Positions 54,365 through 64,000 are shown, numbered from the stretch's first letter. The stretch: 64,000 nucleotides of DNA from Micrasema longulum (GCA_022494885.1 JAGVSM010000251.1:1-64000), one strand, 5' to 3'. The notes: generated from the sequence alone by a model not told the origin. Numbers and translations are program-made.

Positions 54365-55820
54365 ACTATCTCTTTAGCTTACCGGCGTTAAATTAGGGAG
54401 AAAGATAGGAAGCCGGAATTACTGGGAGAAATCATTGTCAACAGGGACAGAGCCCCAATGATAAATGAACGTAATTATGCAGAAAGCAGCCAGTCCACAA
54501 TTTTGAAAAAATGCGATATTGATGTTATCAGGTGCAGTAAGGTCAATTCTATGTTTTGATTAAAACAACCAGACCACTTTAATACAAAAAAACTGTAAAA
54601 ATCACCTTCTGAAAATGGTGTCGATCACAAAAACGGTATTTCTCAATTTGCAGAAAACACTCACAGCGATAGAAAAGTCTTAAGATCAATTAAAAGTTAC
54701 TAAAACTACTTAAATTAATATTTAAATTCTTATTTGTTATGTATAAATAACTCATGTTTTCATTGTTTATCATTTGTTAAAGTCAAAAACATTCCAACTG
54801 TTTTGTAAATTTGATCATCAACTCTTTTCACAAAGGTGCTATTATCTCAGTTTCACTTTTCTATGGCTGGTTTTTTTCTGCATAACTACGTTTAAATATG
54901 GATTCAGTAACCATTACACCGTTGAAGAAGTGTTTAGTTATTTTTTACTAAAAGAGTGTTTTTACTTTTTCTCTGGTATTTTCGCTTTTTATTCAATGTG
55001 TTAATATTTGACTAGATTCTGCAATGCAACGCATTGAAGAATGAACTCGAATTTCACACAACAGGCAGTGTCATTGTGTGCAAACGGAAATACACATACT
55101 TACAGGCATAGCTATATGTATACAAACTCAATGCATAACCCTACTGAACAGTTCACATACTTGCATACAAAAATGCACTTTATACGGTGAACATCTGAAC
55201 TCCCGGCATTTTAAACATTTTATACCGAACGTTTTTATAAGCTTTTTTTTCTTTCAGAGTTTGAATCACTGATATCATGTGTTATTATTGATATTTAAAA
55301 TTTAGTAGGTATCTTTGTTTTCGCGAGATTTTCCCGCGTTTACTCTAGTAAGATTCTCCGGGTACCATAAAGTCACGTGGGTTGCGTGTTTTAGACCACA
55401 ATAGGAATTCGTTTTTTTTTAAAAAGCCGTTTCGTTATCTAAATGACTTGCTCTTTAAACAATTCAGGGTACTTGATAGCTATACCTTAAAGGATAAGTC
55501 ACGGGAGTCACGTTGAACGAAATGTTCGGGAGACAAGATTTTGTGGTTGTGCGATTTCCAAAAAATGATAACTTTTGAACCAAATAAATAATTTCAATAA
55601 ATAAAGAACTTCCATTGTAAAATTATGAATATTTCAATGATACAAGTACATGTTAAAATAACGTATATGAGACTATGGACGTTTTTTGCATTCAAACAAT
55701 GTGGACATCAGATTTTTATTTAAACCTAAAACGGCATTTTTATGAAGAAAGTGGACTTCGTGTTATATTCACGTATAAAATGACTTTTTGTGATAATTTC
55801 AGACAGTACACCGCCAACAC
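54365..55820. other. No gene recognised
   Basis: Plus frames at 54,774-55,004 (aromatic-rich, hydrophobic) and 55,078-55,272 lack recognisable domains. Confidence 0.35.
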
Positions 55821-55825
55821 ATCGG

Positions 55826-55998
55826 CGGCCTCCGTGGTGTAGCGGTTAAGACGCTTGACTCACACACTGAAGGTTCCGGGTTCGATTCCCGGTGAGAACA
55901 CAAAAATTAAAATGTGATTTTTCTCAAGCCTGGGTGTTCTGTGATGTAATTCACCACTGTAATTGGGCCCCTGGCCTGTTGTGGTGCAAAAAAGTTAA
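55826..55998 (+). mobile_element. tRNA-derived SINE, family S4
   Basis: A-box GTGGTGTAGCGGTTAAGACG and B-box GGGTTCGATTCCCGG (about 55,877-55,891) are near consensus. CTCACACACTG occupies the anticodon arm, with a CAC that recalls tRNA-Val. The 5' GGCCTCC does not pair with the sequence after the B-box, and a body with TGGGTGTTCTGTGATGTAAT continues, so it is a SINE rather than a tRNA gene. Confidence 0.75.
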
Positions 55999-56134
55999 TA
56001 AGTTAAAGTTAACACATGTTTTCAATCATTTGTACCACTCTGTTTGATTGAAATATTACGTATTGTAATCTCTTTCAACTTGTTTTTTAAATGTACCCAT
56101 ACATAAGACAATATTTCGTTTTATGCAAATTATT

Positions 56135-56580
56135 CTTACACTACTACTACTACTACTACCATCACGCCATTTCCCCGTAGGGGTAGGCAGAGAGAATGGA
56201 CCGCCACACACGTCTATCCTGGCATACAATTCTAGCCTCTTCCACATTCATACATCTTGTCATACATGCCCTTCGGTTCTGTCTGCTTTTGACATGACCA
56301 GACTTAAGATTTTTGTTTATCTTATCATGCCACGTCTTCCTTGGTCGTCCTCGTCTAACGTTGCCGTTCATTTTTGCAATATATACTTGTTTTACCATTC
56401 TCTCGTCGTCCATTCGTTCTACGTGACCAAACCATCTCAGAGACCCTTTCTTAATCTTATCAATTATGCTTGTCTCAGATTTACTCTCGCCTGATTTCAT
56501 CATTCGTAACCCTGTCATACATTGATTTCCCACACATTCGTCTAAGAGATCGCATTTCAACCGATCTTACACTGTATAAT
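56135..56580 (-). pseudogene. RTE-like RT C-terminus, long open frame
   Basis: Minus frame 56,560-56,162 is open for 132 codons: IDKIKKGSLRWFGHVERMDD, KQVYIAKMNGNVRRGRPRKT, LKSGHVKSRQNRRAC and MNVEEARIVCQDRRVWRSI. It ends LSAYPYGEMA and runs into a (GTA)n tail at 56,160-56,137. It covers only the region after the catalytic domain. High similarity to 51.5-52.2 kb suggests a fairly recent family. Confidence 0.85.
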
Positions 56581-56689
56581 ATTTACCAGTCTAAAGATGC
56601 CCATTAGAGGGTGAAAGCGCTAAATAGTCGAATAAACAAGGAAAAGTGTACCAAGTATTTTTTATTAGTCTCTCTCTTCAATCCGTGCC

Positions 56690-57140
56690 TCATGTCTGAG
56701 GATGGTGATTACGCCTGACTCCAGGCATGGCTCGTCTGTGGACAGTCTCCCTCCATCTGGAACGGTCTTGTGCTCTTCTATAGGCATTCGTCAGTGATGA
56801 TTCTGATAATTCAGTGACTAAGCCGCTCCATCTTGTCGGTTGACATCCACGCGACCTTGTCCCTTCGACACTTCCCAGGAGAATAGTTTTCTCCAAACTA
56901 TCAATAATATGGCATGGAAATATGCCCAAAAATATGCAGGATTCTTTTCTCGCACATGGATGTTAGTATTTCTCCTATGTCCAGTTCCTGGCGTATACAT
57001 GCATTCGTACGCCTGACCGTCCACGGAAGCCGCAGCATTCGCCGCCAACACCACATTTCGAAAGCTTCGATTTTTTTCTTTTCAGATTCCCTCAGTGTCC
57101 AACACTCCATACCGTACAAGAACACAAAGAAAACCAAGGC
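56690..57140 (-). pseudogene. Non-LTR RT tail (EMWCWRR type)
   Basis: Minus strand: LYGMECWTLRESEKKKIEAF, EMWCWRRMLRLPWTVRRTNA, LTSMCEKRILHIFGHIS, then with shifts GRSPARW-like and RRAQDRSRWRETVHR near 56,760. Same superfamily as 42.4-42.8 kb. YG-E-W, FEMWCWRRM, FGH and AQDR-WR are the standard blocks of this tail. Frameshifted. Confidence 0.8.
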
Positions 57141-57142
57141 TT

Positions 57143-57235
57143 TTTATTAGTAACTTATATATAAATATAAGTTATTACATCATTAAAATGTAATTGCTTA
57201 GCTTGAAACGGGGTACGTACCCCTGTAAGCTGGGC
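57143..57235. repeat. Two hairpins
   Basis: TAACTTATAT...ATATAAGTTA (57,143-57,166) is followed by GGGGTACGTACCCC (57,210-57,223), enclosed by AGCTT (57,200-57,204) and AAGCT (57,227-57,231). The second is followed by AAAGTCTTTAATAAA and may be a retroelement 3' hairpin. Confidence 0.6.
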
Positions 57236-57239
57236 AAAG

Positions 57240-58190
57240 TCTTTAATAAAGTAATGTTAATATAACAAAATCTATATATAAATAAAAATGATAATCAACA
57301 AATTGTATTCGGGGCCTTGGAATAATGCGGCTAGTCAGGTTGCCACTGCATGTTTGTATGTTGGATCTAAAAGCTACATTATGTTGCCAGTAGGAAATGT
57401 AGTTGATCTGAGAGCTAGAGACGTTTGCTAACGACGACGTTTGGAGGCGTTTGTAATAACGCACTGCAATATTTGCACTTAAGGGGGGAGACTAACTTGC
57501 TAGGTACTCTTTTTATTTTAAAAGACATGTCTAAAAAAAACAAAAAAAATATGTTGCCCATTTCACGCGTATCGTCCAAATCAACCCCGCGCGTTAAAAT
57601 TTGAGTGAATCGACATTTGTAATTTTAAAAAAAATAATTCAGCGACTGCTCTCGAGTAAAAATCCGGCAAAAGGAAATCGAAAGAAAATTTGTCGGCCTC
57701 ATTTTATACTAGTTAGTGCGCTTGCCTGCTATCAAATAAATAAAAATACAAATAATACAATTAAAAAATTAATCCATCCTACATGATTTTATTGTGTAGT
57801 GTGGAATTTTACTGTAATCTAAATTAAGAATAACTGTAAATATAACAAAAAAACTTCATTATTTTAAACAACACTACCACATTTAAAAAAAACAAACGTA
57901 GGATAGTGTAGAATAGGACACTATAATGACTTAAATTCCCGCTTGAAAAATTACCCTGGACGAAACTTTGCTTCGTGTAATTACACTGATGATTAAACGT
58001 CAAATGATGTATATAACTGTTAAAATAACAGAAGAAACTAATACGGTTAGGTCAATTTGACCTAATTAATCTAATAGGTAACCCTTAAGGTCGTAATAAT
58101 GTTCTAAATGAAAATTATCACGGTTGATATCACGTGTTCATATTTTTTTGACATTCAATTATCAGTGTGGCCAGGATATGAAGAAAAGTG
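57240..58190. other. Mostly unassigned
   Basis: AT-rich. A minus-strand copy of dispersed repeat K (GGATTTGGACGATACGCG-like) lies at 57,545-57,600. No gene seen. Confidence 0.35.
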
Positions 58191-58196
58191 TAAACT

Positions 58197-58756
58197 CAAC
58201 AATCTTTGAGTATGTCCAAATGCTTGCAGAATGGCTGGATTTCCTATCTAGGGAGTTATTCATTTTTAAATTTATTTCAACAGAGAGGGAAAACATTTTT
58301 AAGAAAGGAATATGGAAATCTAGGCATTCACAGGGCTTATGACCTGTCATTGGCTGGTTTAAGTGGCCACTTTACACACTGTGTAACATTCACCATTCTG
58401 CCCATATTTGAACATCTATATTCCTTCAATTCTTTCATCTGTTGATGTTTGTGAAGTTAAAGAGCTGAATCCTTTATTTATGCGGGTGAGATTCATCTTA
58501 TTGAATTATTTCACATGCATACTAGGCAACGCCTGAAAATATTATTTTTTCAATTTCTATACATCTTCATGGACCAGGTGGATTTATCAACAGCCAGCCA
58601 TTGACAGGTCATAAGCCCTGTAGATGCCTAGACTTTTATATTACCTTCTCTTAAATGTTTTTCATCTCTGTTGTAAAATGTTAATATAAACAGCTCCCCA
58701 GGTAGTTGATTCCAGTCCCTGTCAACGAAAATTTTGACAAACTCAAAATATTGTTG
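58197..58756. mobile_element. Family A, complete inverted-repeat copy
   Basis: Left terminus CAACAATCTTTGAGTATGTCC at 58,197 is mirrored by 58,742-58,756 and inward (TGCAG, CAGTCC, CTAGG/CCCCAGG, ACAGAGA...). Arms span about 58,197-58,420 and 58,593-58,756. The single-copy middle has ACTAGGCAACGCCTGAAAAT and ends GACCAGGTGGATTTATCAAC. Other copies: 16.98, 20.45, 23.28, 24.44, 31.43, 31.74 and 38.0 kb. No coding capacity. Confidence 0.8.
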
Positions 58757-58759
58757 CAT

Positions 58760-59400
58760 TCAAAGTTGTCCAAAGAATTCAATCAAATGAAGAATGGGAA
58801 ATAAGAAAAAAAATTAGGACACATAATACGTCTGAATTTCATAACTTGTATTGCAGTAACTAAAATATTTTTTGTTTTTATGTAAGTTATGACTAGTTGT
58901 TTAAGCTTTTTTTACAACTATCTAAATAAATACATTACACATTATACGCTCCAAAAATTAAAAATAAATTTATATGTACATTGAAAAAAATTTTACGTAT
59001 TTATTATGACTCTCCACTTAATACAATTCTACATTTAGCGCTTTACTTTTGCCAACTATGTACATATATTTTATATATTTGTAACTTTGAGACGCTTATC
59101 ATCTATTTATTGCGTAATCAGGAAATGATTTATGATTTATGTTTGTGCCATAACTATTCCGCCCTTGGATTGCAAAATGACCTCTCAGCACAAATAAGTT
59201 TAAGCACAGATTCATAAATCATAATTTCAATGCCTAACTAAATTTAAAAATATCTAACTTAAAAAACGTTTTCTTTCAATGTAAATTATTTATTACGGGA
59301 ATCATAAAATATAATGCAAGACGCATAATGTATAATTAAATAGACACGTTACAAACGCGACGAAAATGACTTTTCAGTTTGTGGGTAATTAATTGCCTTC
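58760..59400. other. No feature recognised
   Basis: AT-rich; a 78-codon plus frame at 58,981-59,217 has no domain. Confidence 0.35.
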
Positions 59401-59424
59401 CGTGCCTTTATTCTCTAATAGCCA

Positions 59425-59885
59425 CGTCACACTATGCTCCTTGCGCTGCTCCTCTTTCTCGCCCGCTGTTGCCCCCTTCGCCCACACACTGCTCTACTCG
59501 CGCAATTAATCGCGACGCTCCGCACTTGTCATTCGTCTTTCTACACAATGGACGATGAAACTGTGACAGCGTGCGCGCTATGCATTTTTGGTATAGCTAA
59601 TTATATCAATGTCATACAAAGAAATATACATCATTTAAAAATGACGCGTGCGTCTTGTGCGAGCGCTCGATGCGTACTGCGACCACGCGATCATATGGCC
59701 AGCTACTCAAGCTAATATTGCCGGTTCTTTGACTCGAGCTCTAAAACCGACAAAATAGAGAGCAGTGGGCACGACGAGGAGCATGACGTGCGGCATGACG
59801 AGCAATGTTGCCACACTACGTTTCTGCCTCCTTTCTTCACTACTTCACATGCCACTCGTCGAGTGTGTGGCATGCCTATAACGCA
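59425..59885. other. GC-rich island of unknown nature
   Basis: CpG- and GC-rich patch in an AT-rich setting. Both margins carry CACACTA (59,428; 59,813) and several TGCTC/GAGCA blocks face each other, suggesting worn inverted arms. A 93-codon frame (59,434-59,715) includes MDDETVTACALCIFG, which faintly recalls the start of Harbinger-derived nuclease proteins. ATGCCACTC and GAGTGTGTGGCAT form a hairpin at 59,850-59,874. Nothing here is firm. Confidence 0.3.
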
Positions 59886-59889
59886 ATTT

Positions 59890-60280
59890 CACTATGATCT
59901 GATGTAGAAATATACCTAATAATTCTTAAAAAAACATATTTCTGTATTAATTAATATAGGTACATAAAATGATACATGTGTTTTTTGTAATATATATATT
60001 ATGTATTTAGTTAATCTTAAAACTGTAACTCTCTAAAAAAGAGACTAGCTCTTGTGCATGGAGTGGCTTAAACTGATACAGTTATTTGGTAATTGTTAAA
60101 CATGAGAATAAAAAAAAACATACGAAATAAAGAGAAACCCAGAAAATAATAATACAGTAATACTAATTAAAATAGAATGCTGTTTTTATTCTGGTGCAAA
60201 AAAATTTTTCAATTAATATTGAATTTATTTAGTGATATAATAGTTTTAATAGGTTTTAGTTCAGTCAGATTTTAGTTAGT
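59890..60280. other. No feature recognised
   Basis: AT-rich; no supportable feature. Confidence 0.35.
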
Positions 60281-60284
60281 CAGA

Positions 60285-60476
60285 TTTTTAGACGCAGTGG
60301 GATGTATCCAAACACGATTCTACGCGTCCTCGGGTATATTATAATTCTATAGTTGAGGTTTTCTTTAAAATTACTCAGATAATTCATCTTTGGATTTTTT
60401 CTCGAAACTAGCCAGAATCGAACCATTGACGCTGGTTTTAAATTTAGCCCTCTAACCAACTGCCCCACAACGCCTG
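60285..60476 (-). mobile_element. tRNA-derived SINE, family S1, copy 2
   Basis: Minus strand: GGCGTTGTGGGGCAGTTGG (A-box region), AATGGTTCGATTCTGGC (B-box arm), GAGAAAAAATCCAAAGATGA. Aligns with 24,192-24,290. Body runs to about 60,285. Confidence 0.7.
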
Positions 60477-60499
60477 TAAATTGAACAACATATTAAAAG

Positions 60500-60900
60500 T
60501 ACAAAACACGAATTTAATTTTCTCAAATAAGCACTTGAAAATGTATAATAAAAAAGTAACACGATCATAAAAAAATCTATGAATATTTCTGAAACACTAA
60601 ACATTAAAAATACGACGTTGCCTCCCTTGATAGACTTTTCTAACACATCTCGCCCCCTAAAAATTAAAACAACCCACCGACCCAGGGGAGCTATATTTCC
60701 TACCACGTAAGAAAATGTGGTTAACTTGCCAATTTGTATTCTACCAATAATTTATTTTTAGAAACCACTTAGGGCTTGTTTGCACGTAAAATTATATCGA
60801 AGATATTTCAAAAACGACTTTACACTCTGTAACACATTATTTAATATATTTCAATTATATAAAAGTGCTCACAGGGCTTTTATTTATTTATTTTATAGTC
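60500..60900. other. No feature recognised
   Basis: An 84-codon minus frame at 60,706-60,452 overlaps the SINE and is not a gene. Confidence 0.35.
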
Positions 60901-60904
60901 TACG

Positions 60905-61480
60905 ATTTACTTGTATACGCAAGGGAAGCGATTTACTGAAGAATGTCGACAAATCGATTGTGATGGTTTTTGAAAGAAATGAAAATATGACTAATTGTGA
61001 AATCGCTGTGGATAGGGTTGTACTGAAACAGGTACAGGAATTTGTGTATCTGGGAAGTATGTTCACTGGCGCTGGAATGACTGAGAAAGATATTAAAAGG
61101 AGGGTGACAGGGAACAGAGAGAACAATTCATTTAAATCAACCTTGGCAAATTAATGTTTGACGCAATAGCCAAAATAAGCAGCTCACGATGGAGTCCTGG
61201 TATCAACCCTGATGTATGATAGCGAAGTTTGGACTTGGAAAAACAGGGATAAAAGTTGGCTGAATTCTGTCGAAATGCGATCTCTCAGACGAACGTGTGG
61301 TGAAACTATTTACGATAGATGCATAAATGTCGGATCCATACATTATGTAAGGCAGGGGTAAGAATTATCAATAGAATCAAGAAAGGAGCTCTGCGCTAGT
61401 TTGGTTTGGTTTGCGCTAGCGTGGAGCGAATGGACAGCGAAAAAACGGCTAAAAATATTTACGATACGAATGTTGATAAA
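60905..61480 (+). pseudogene. RTE-like RT C-terminus, broken
   Basis: Plus frame reads KSIVMVFERNENM, RVVLKQVQEFVYLGSMF, TEKDIKRRVTGNREN and KSTLAN before a stop at 61,154. Shifted frames then give MRSLRRTC (61,276-61,300) and a worn KKGALR-F-ERMDSEK segment to about 61,460. Reaches further upstream (VVFERNE) than the other copies of this family. Confidence 0.8.
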
Positions 61481-61659
61481 TGCTGAAATAGAGCAAGATC
61501 AAGAATGACACCGGATTTGCGAACCATATTATGAATACAAACCATTCCTTTCATTCACATAATATTAAACTTTTTACATTCTGTCACAAATAAAGGTACG
61601 AGTATTATAATGAATAAGATGGAAAATATTAAAAATAAAAAAAAATCAGACAAAACTTT

Positions 61660-61815
61660 AATTACACTTGTATAGACCACTTTAATTATTTTTTTTACAC
61701 TTCGACCGGTTTCGAGGTTACTACCTCATCGTCAGGAATTTAACTATGAGGTAGTAACCTCGAAACCGGTCGAGGTGTAATAAAAAAATTTAAAGTATTT
61801 TAACAAATCTATAAA
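61660..61815. mobile_element. Palindrome carrying hammerhead motifs in both arms
   Basis: Arms 61,681-61,729 and 61,746-61,798 are near-perfect mirrors: ACCGGTTTCGAGGTTACTAC and its reverse, with TTTTTTTTACAC beyond. The spacer is about 16 bases. Read outward, each arm carries a hammerhead-like fold. The minus arm has an intact core; the plus arm has lost about four core bases (CTATGA in place of CTGACGATGA). Confidence 0.85.
61701..61738 (-). ncRNA. Hammerhead ribozyme, canonical core
   Basis: Minus strand: stem I UUC (61,738-61,736); core CUGACGA (61,735-61,729); stem II GAGGU with ACCUC, loop AGUA (61,727-61,714); GAAA (61,713-61,710); minimal stem III CCGG; triplet GUC (61,706-61,704); stem I GAA (61,703-61,701). 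All core bases fit CUGANGA/GAAA/NUH. Stem I is only three pairs, so fast cleavage would need loop contacts. Type I layout as in Penelope-like elements. Confidence 0.7.
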
Positions 61816-62040
61816 CAAATAAGTGTAAAATGTCATACCACAAAGTGAAAAATGTTTTTGATAACAATAAAAAATTTAATTAATAATATTATATTCCAAA
61901 ATTATTCACCCCTGTTATCAATATTCACCATAATTAGGAAAACCCCACCCCCTCCACCACACATTACCTTGCCCCTTCCAACCGACCCTATCAGTACTTA
62001 AGTACTAATATGTGTATATAGTTTAGTTTAGTTGATATTT

Positions 62041-62084
62041 ACACCTGATGATGGGTAATTCAGAATACCTGAAACTAGTTGTGT
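62041..62084 (+). ncRNA. Hammerhead ribozyme, canonical core
   Basis: Plus strand: stem I ACAC (62,041-62,044); core CUGAUGA (62,045-62,051); stem II GGGUA with UACCU, loop AUUCAGAA (62,053-62,070, one G-U pair); GAAA (62,071-62,074); minimal stem III CUAG; triplet GUU; stem I GUGU (62,081-62,084), fully complementary to ACAC. It is 300 bases downstream of the broken plus-strand motif in the palindrome, but the stem sequences differ, so the two are not simple repeats. Confidence 0.7.
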
Positions 62085-62129
62085 CATAATATATTAAACT
62101 CTTATGTGGTAACAATTACAAAGTGTCAC

Positions 62130-62180
62130 ACTTTGTTGATTTGACTGGGAATTGAACCGGGATGCCATGTTTGGAGAAAC
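62130..62180 (-). repeat. Possible SINE B-box remnant
   Basis: Minus-strand CATCCCGGTTCAATTCCCAG fits a polymerase III B-box. No A-box is seen at the right distance. Confidence 0.3.
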
Positions 62181-62189
62181 GAAAACATT

Positions 62190-63290
62190 TATTCTAAAAA
62201 TTTAAATACCTACCTCCATTTGTTGTTTATTTTATTGTAAGAAAAAATATTTTAAAATATAACGGTAATTTAATTCGGCCATAACAAAGAGTAATACAGA
62301 TTACTGTCAATTAGCCATTTTTCCCACGGCGCCATTACAATCCCATAATAATCTTTTAAGATACAAGAGTACGTTGAACTGAATATGATAAGTGCTGTAA
62401 CTCTAAAATGGTAAAATTTGGTTATAATCTTAAAATACTAATTTCAGAACTTTTGTTAAATCACGCGGTCTGTTTTTGAAGTAAACGGCAGAAAATTTTG
62501 AAGCGTGTAATAATATACATCAAACTCCACCAAAACTTTGATTGTATTTTTTTAAAATAGGCAATTATAGGATTTGTGACTTGACACTTGCCTGTACAAG
62601 CGGTGAATTTACACTTTTCCCATGTCTGCCTCCACGTCTGCCTTCATTTTCCTTTTTTACCCGGTGGTGCATAATGGTTAGCTTTGGTTCACCAATTGCG
62701 GCGTCTTTTGATCATCTGTTACATGAAGGTAAGGTGATCAGTCCAGAGACAGTAAAATATTGTAGGGAAAAATCATCTTCAAAACAAATATTCCACGTCG
62801 ATATTGCCAGGAATCCAATTTGTGACTTCGAGGATGGGCTTATTTCCACACTATTTGCTTTTTTAGGATTTTTACCAGAGGTAGCCTTAGAGTCGAAAAC
62901 ACTCGTTTTGATTCTATTTTACACATAATTCTGTGTTTTTTTATATTTTTATTAATTTGAACCCCTGTAGCAGCCTAACGTGTCATATACAAGGTACTCG
63001 GAAAAAATCGTAATTGTTTATCTTGGAAATGGGATGTTCGATCGCTGATTTTGGTTTATTACTTTTATTGAGTCCAATCACCATTGTTTCAAAGTCAAAG
63101 AACAATGGCGCTCGTTATCTGCCTAGGCACTGGACAGGGAACGAATGTTTAACTTGATTTTTCTAACGTAAAAGAAATGAAACATTAATTGTCGCAGGTG
63201 AAATTCTTGTAAATTATTTCGTCTTCTAAAAAACGCTTGAAAATGCCTGCAGCCACTCAATGACATGTTCAAACCTTGTTAATATCTTGA
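62190..63290. other. No gene recognised
   Basis: A 128-codon plus frame (62,542-62,928) spans CGGTGGTGCATAATGGTTAGC, a possible A-box, so it may cover a decayed SINE. No protein domain is seen. Confidence 0.35.
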
Positions 63291-63295
63291 CTTGA

Positions 63296-63355
63296 GGACG
63301 CCCTTGAGGTATTATTTTACGAAAACGACGCTATATAAGATATCCAAAATAATAA
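63296..63355 (+). repeat. Retroelement 3' tail with GCGCC-type motif
   Basis: ACGCCCTTGAGGTATTATTT, GAAAACGACGCTATATAAGA and ATAATAATAGAC: same order as at 40.05 kb. No RT coding sequence upstream. Confidence 0.65.
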
Positions 63356-63839
63356 TAGACTTATCTTTATTTTCCTTTTCCAATTTATTTATTTATTTCT
63401 GTCTTAGGATCTGTCCACCTAGATCAAAAATATCAAGTGTTGACAAACGTTTCGTCCATTTTTTTCCTGCAGATATTATTTCCAGCAAATTGTGTTTGTT
63501 TTTAAGTTACAGATATTATTTTTTAGCCTTATGTAAAGTAGACGAAAGTGAGCACTTTCAACATCGCGTTCAATCGAGGGAATAAAGCCACCAAAGCTGC
63601 TCGAGATATTTTCAGTGTACAGTGAAAATATTATGAATGAAAGTACAGTTTGTCAATAGTTTTTGCGTTTTAAAGATAGTGATTTCGACCTGAAGGACAC
63701 GAATCACGTACAACCTTTCCCATTTTGTTGTATTTTTATGTTAATTTCGAAAAAAACAGGCTCAACTTATGTTAACACCCAATACATAGTTACGTATGCG
63801 GTTTTAGTAAAAATATCAGCAAAGTCCCTAGGTTAAGTT

Positions 63840-64000
63840 TTACTTGAATTGATTTGACAAACGAGCGCTTTTGCCTAAATAGACGTCATCAGGACTGGTA
63901 ATTTTTTTTTAAACTATTTTTTACAAAGTTTTTGCGAGATAAGAAGATCAGATTAGTACTTAATTTAGGAAAAAAAACAACATAAATATAATTGCAACTA
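63840..64000. mobile_element. Relative of element M4, cut by window end
   Basis: TTTGCCTAAATAGACGTC and ATCAGGACTGGTAA match TTTGCCTAAGTAAGCATC and TTCAAGACTGGTAA at 33,771-33,806. The minus strand reads CCAGUCCUGAUGA, a hammerhead-type core, but the rest of the fold cannot be built. The right part lies outside the window. Confidence 0.5.

Noticed and set aside
54774..55004. Membrane-protein-like frame, aromatic-rich
   Set aside because: Hydrophobic T-rich sequence often reads this way in AT-rich DNA. No motif, no context.
55826..55900. Possible functional tRNA gene
   Set aside because: A- and B-boxes are good, but the acceptor ends do not pair and a SINE body continues after the B-box.
59434..59715. 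Secreted small protein starting MLLALLLFLARCC
   Set aside because: The hydrophobic start comes from CpG/CTC-rich sequence. No cleavage site context, splice support or family was found.
62542..62928. 128-codon plus-strand frame
   Set aside because: Overlaps a possible SINE A-box and a worn repeat-like region; no domain recognised.
63850..63890. CUGAUGA on the minus strand as a further hammerhead
   Set aside because: The core heptamer is present, but no GAAA follows at the right place and stem I does not pair. Kept only as part of the M4-related element.
1..64000. CRISPR arrays, operons, ribosome binding sites, prokaryotic terminators
   Set aside because: The window is eukaryotic in character. 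No regularly spaced direct repeats with unique spacers and no clustered genes were seen.

Overview
This 64 kb window looks like AT-rich, repeat-dense intergenic DNA from an animal, most likely an insect or other arthropod. The evidence is the base composition, degenerate non-LTR retrotransposon tails of kinds common in insect genomes, tRNA-derived SINEs and small inverted-repeat DNA elements. I see no supportable host protein-coding gene, no functional tRNA or rRNA gene, no operon structure and no CRISPR array. Every open frame I could interpret is a reverse-transcriptase (RT) fragment or a repeat translated by accident. The species cannot be named from this sequence.

Layout. 0-3.2 kb: GC-richer A-tailed block, RTE-like RT tail, Jockey-like RT end. 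3.9-4.7 kb: inverted-repeat element. 5.4-7.8 kb: two copies of one inverted-repeat element; the first carries a 7-bp minisatellite, and an insertion-free relative of its flanks lies at 21.5 kb. 8.0-10.4 kb: Tigger/pogo-like DNA transposon holding a minus-strand RT remnant, then more Jockey-like ends. 12.5-13.6 kb: a 1.0 kb element bounded by a perfect 12-bp direct repeat. 14-18.5 kb: RT fragments, one split by a nested A-tailed insertion. 18.5-19.2 kb: two small inverted-repeat elements. 20-25.7 kb: RT tails, a recurrent inverted-repeat family and SINEs. 29-29.6, 37.3, 43.5, 44 and 61.7-62.1 kb: noncoding elements carrying hammerhead-ribozyme-like motifs. 35.4-37.2 kb: a 1.8 kb element with arms of about 430 bp. 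40.5-41.8 kb: the best preserved RT, broken by only two stop codons. 48.8-50.2 kb: an RT fragment nested in a palindromic element with a clear target duplication. 51-57 kb: further RT tails. 58.2-58.8 kb: the most complete member of the recurrent inverted-repeat family.

The parts do not act together as a pathway. The most interesting set is the group of short hammerhead-like folds (conserved core, perfect stem II hairpin, minimal stem III of two pairs, short complementary stem I). They resemble motifs known from Penelope-like retroelements but sit here in noncoding inverted-repeat elements, and where both arms can be compared only one keeps a complete motif. Coordinates of degenerate elements are approximate by tens of bases.
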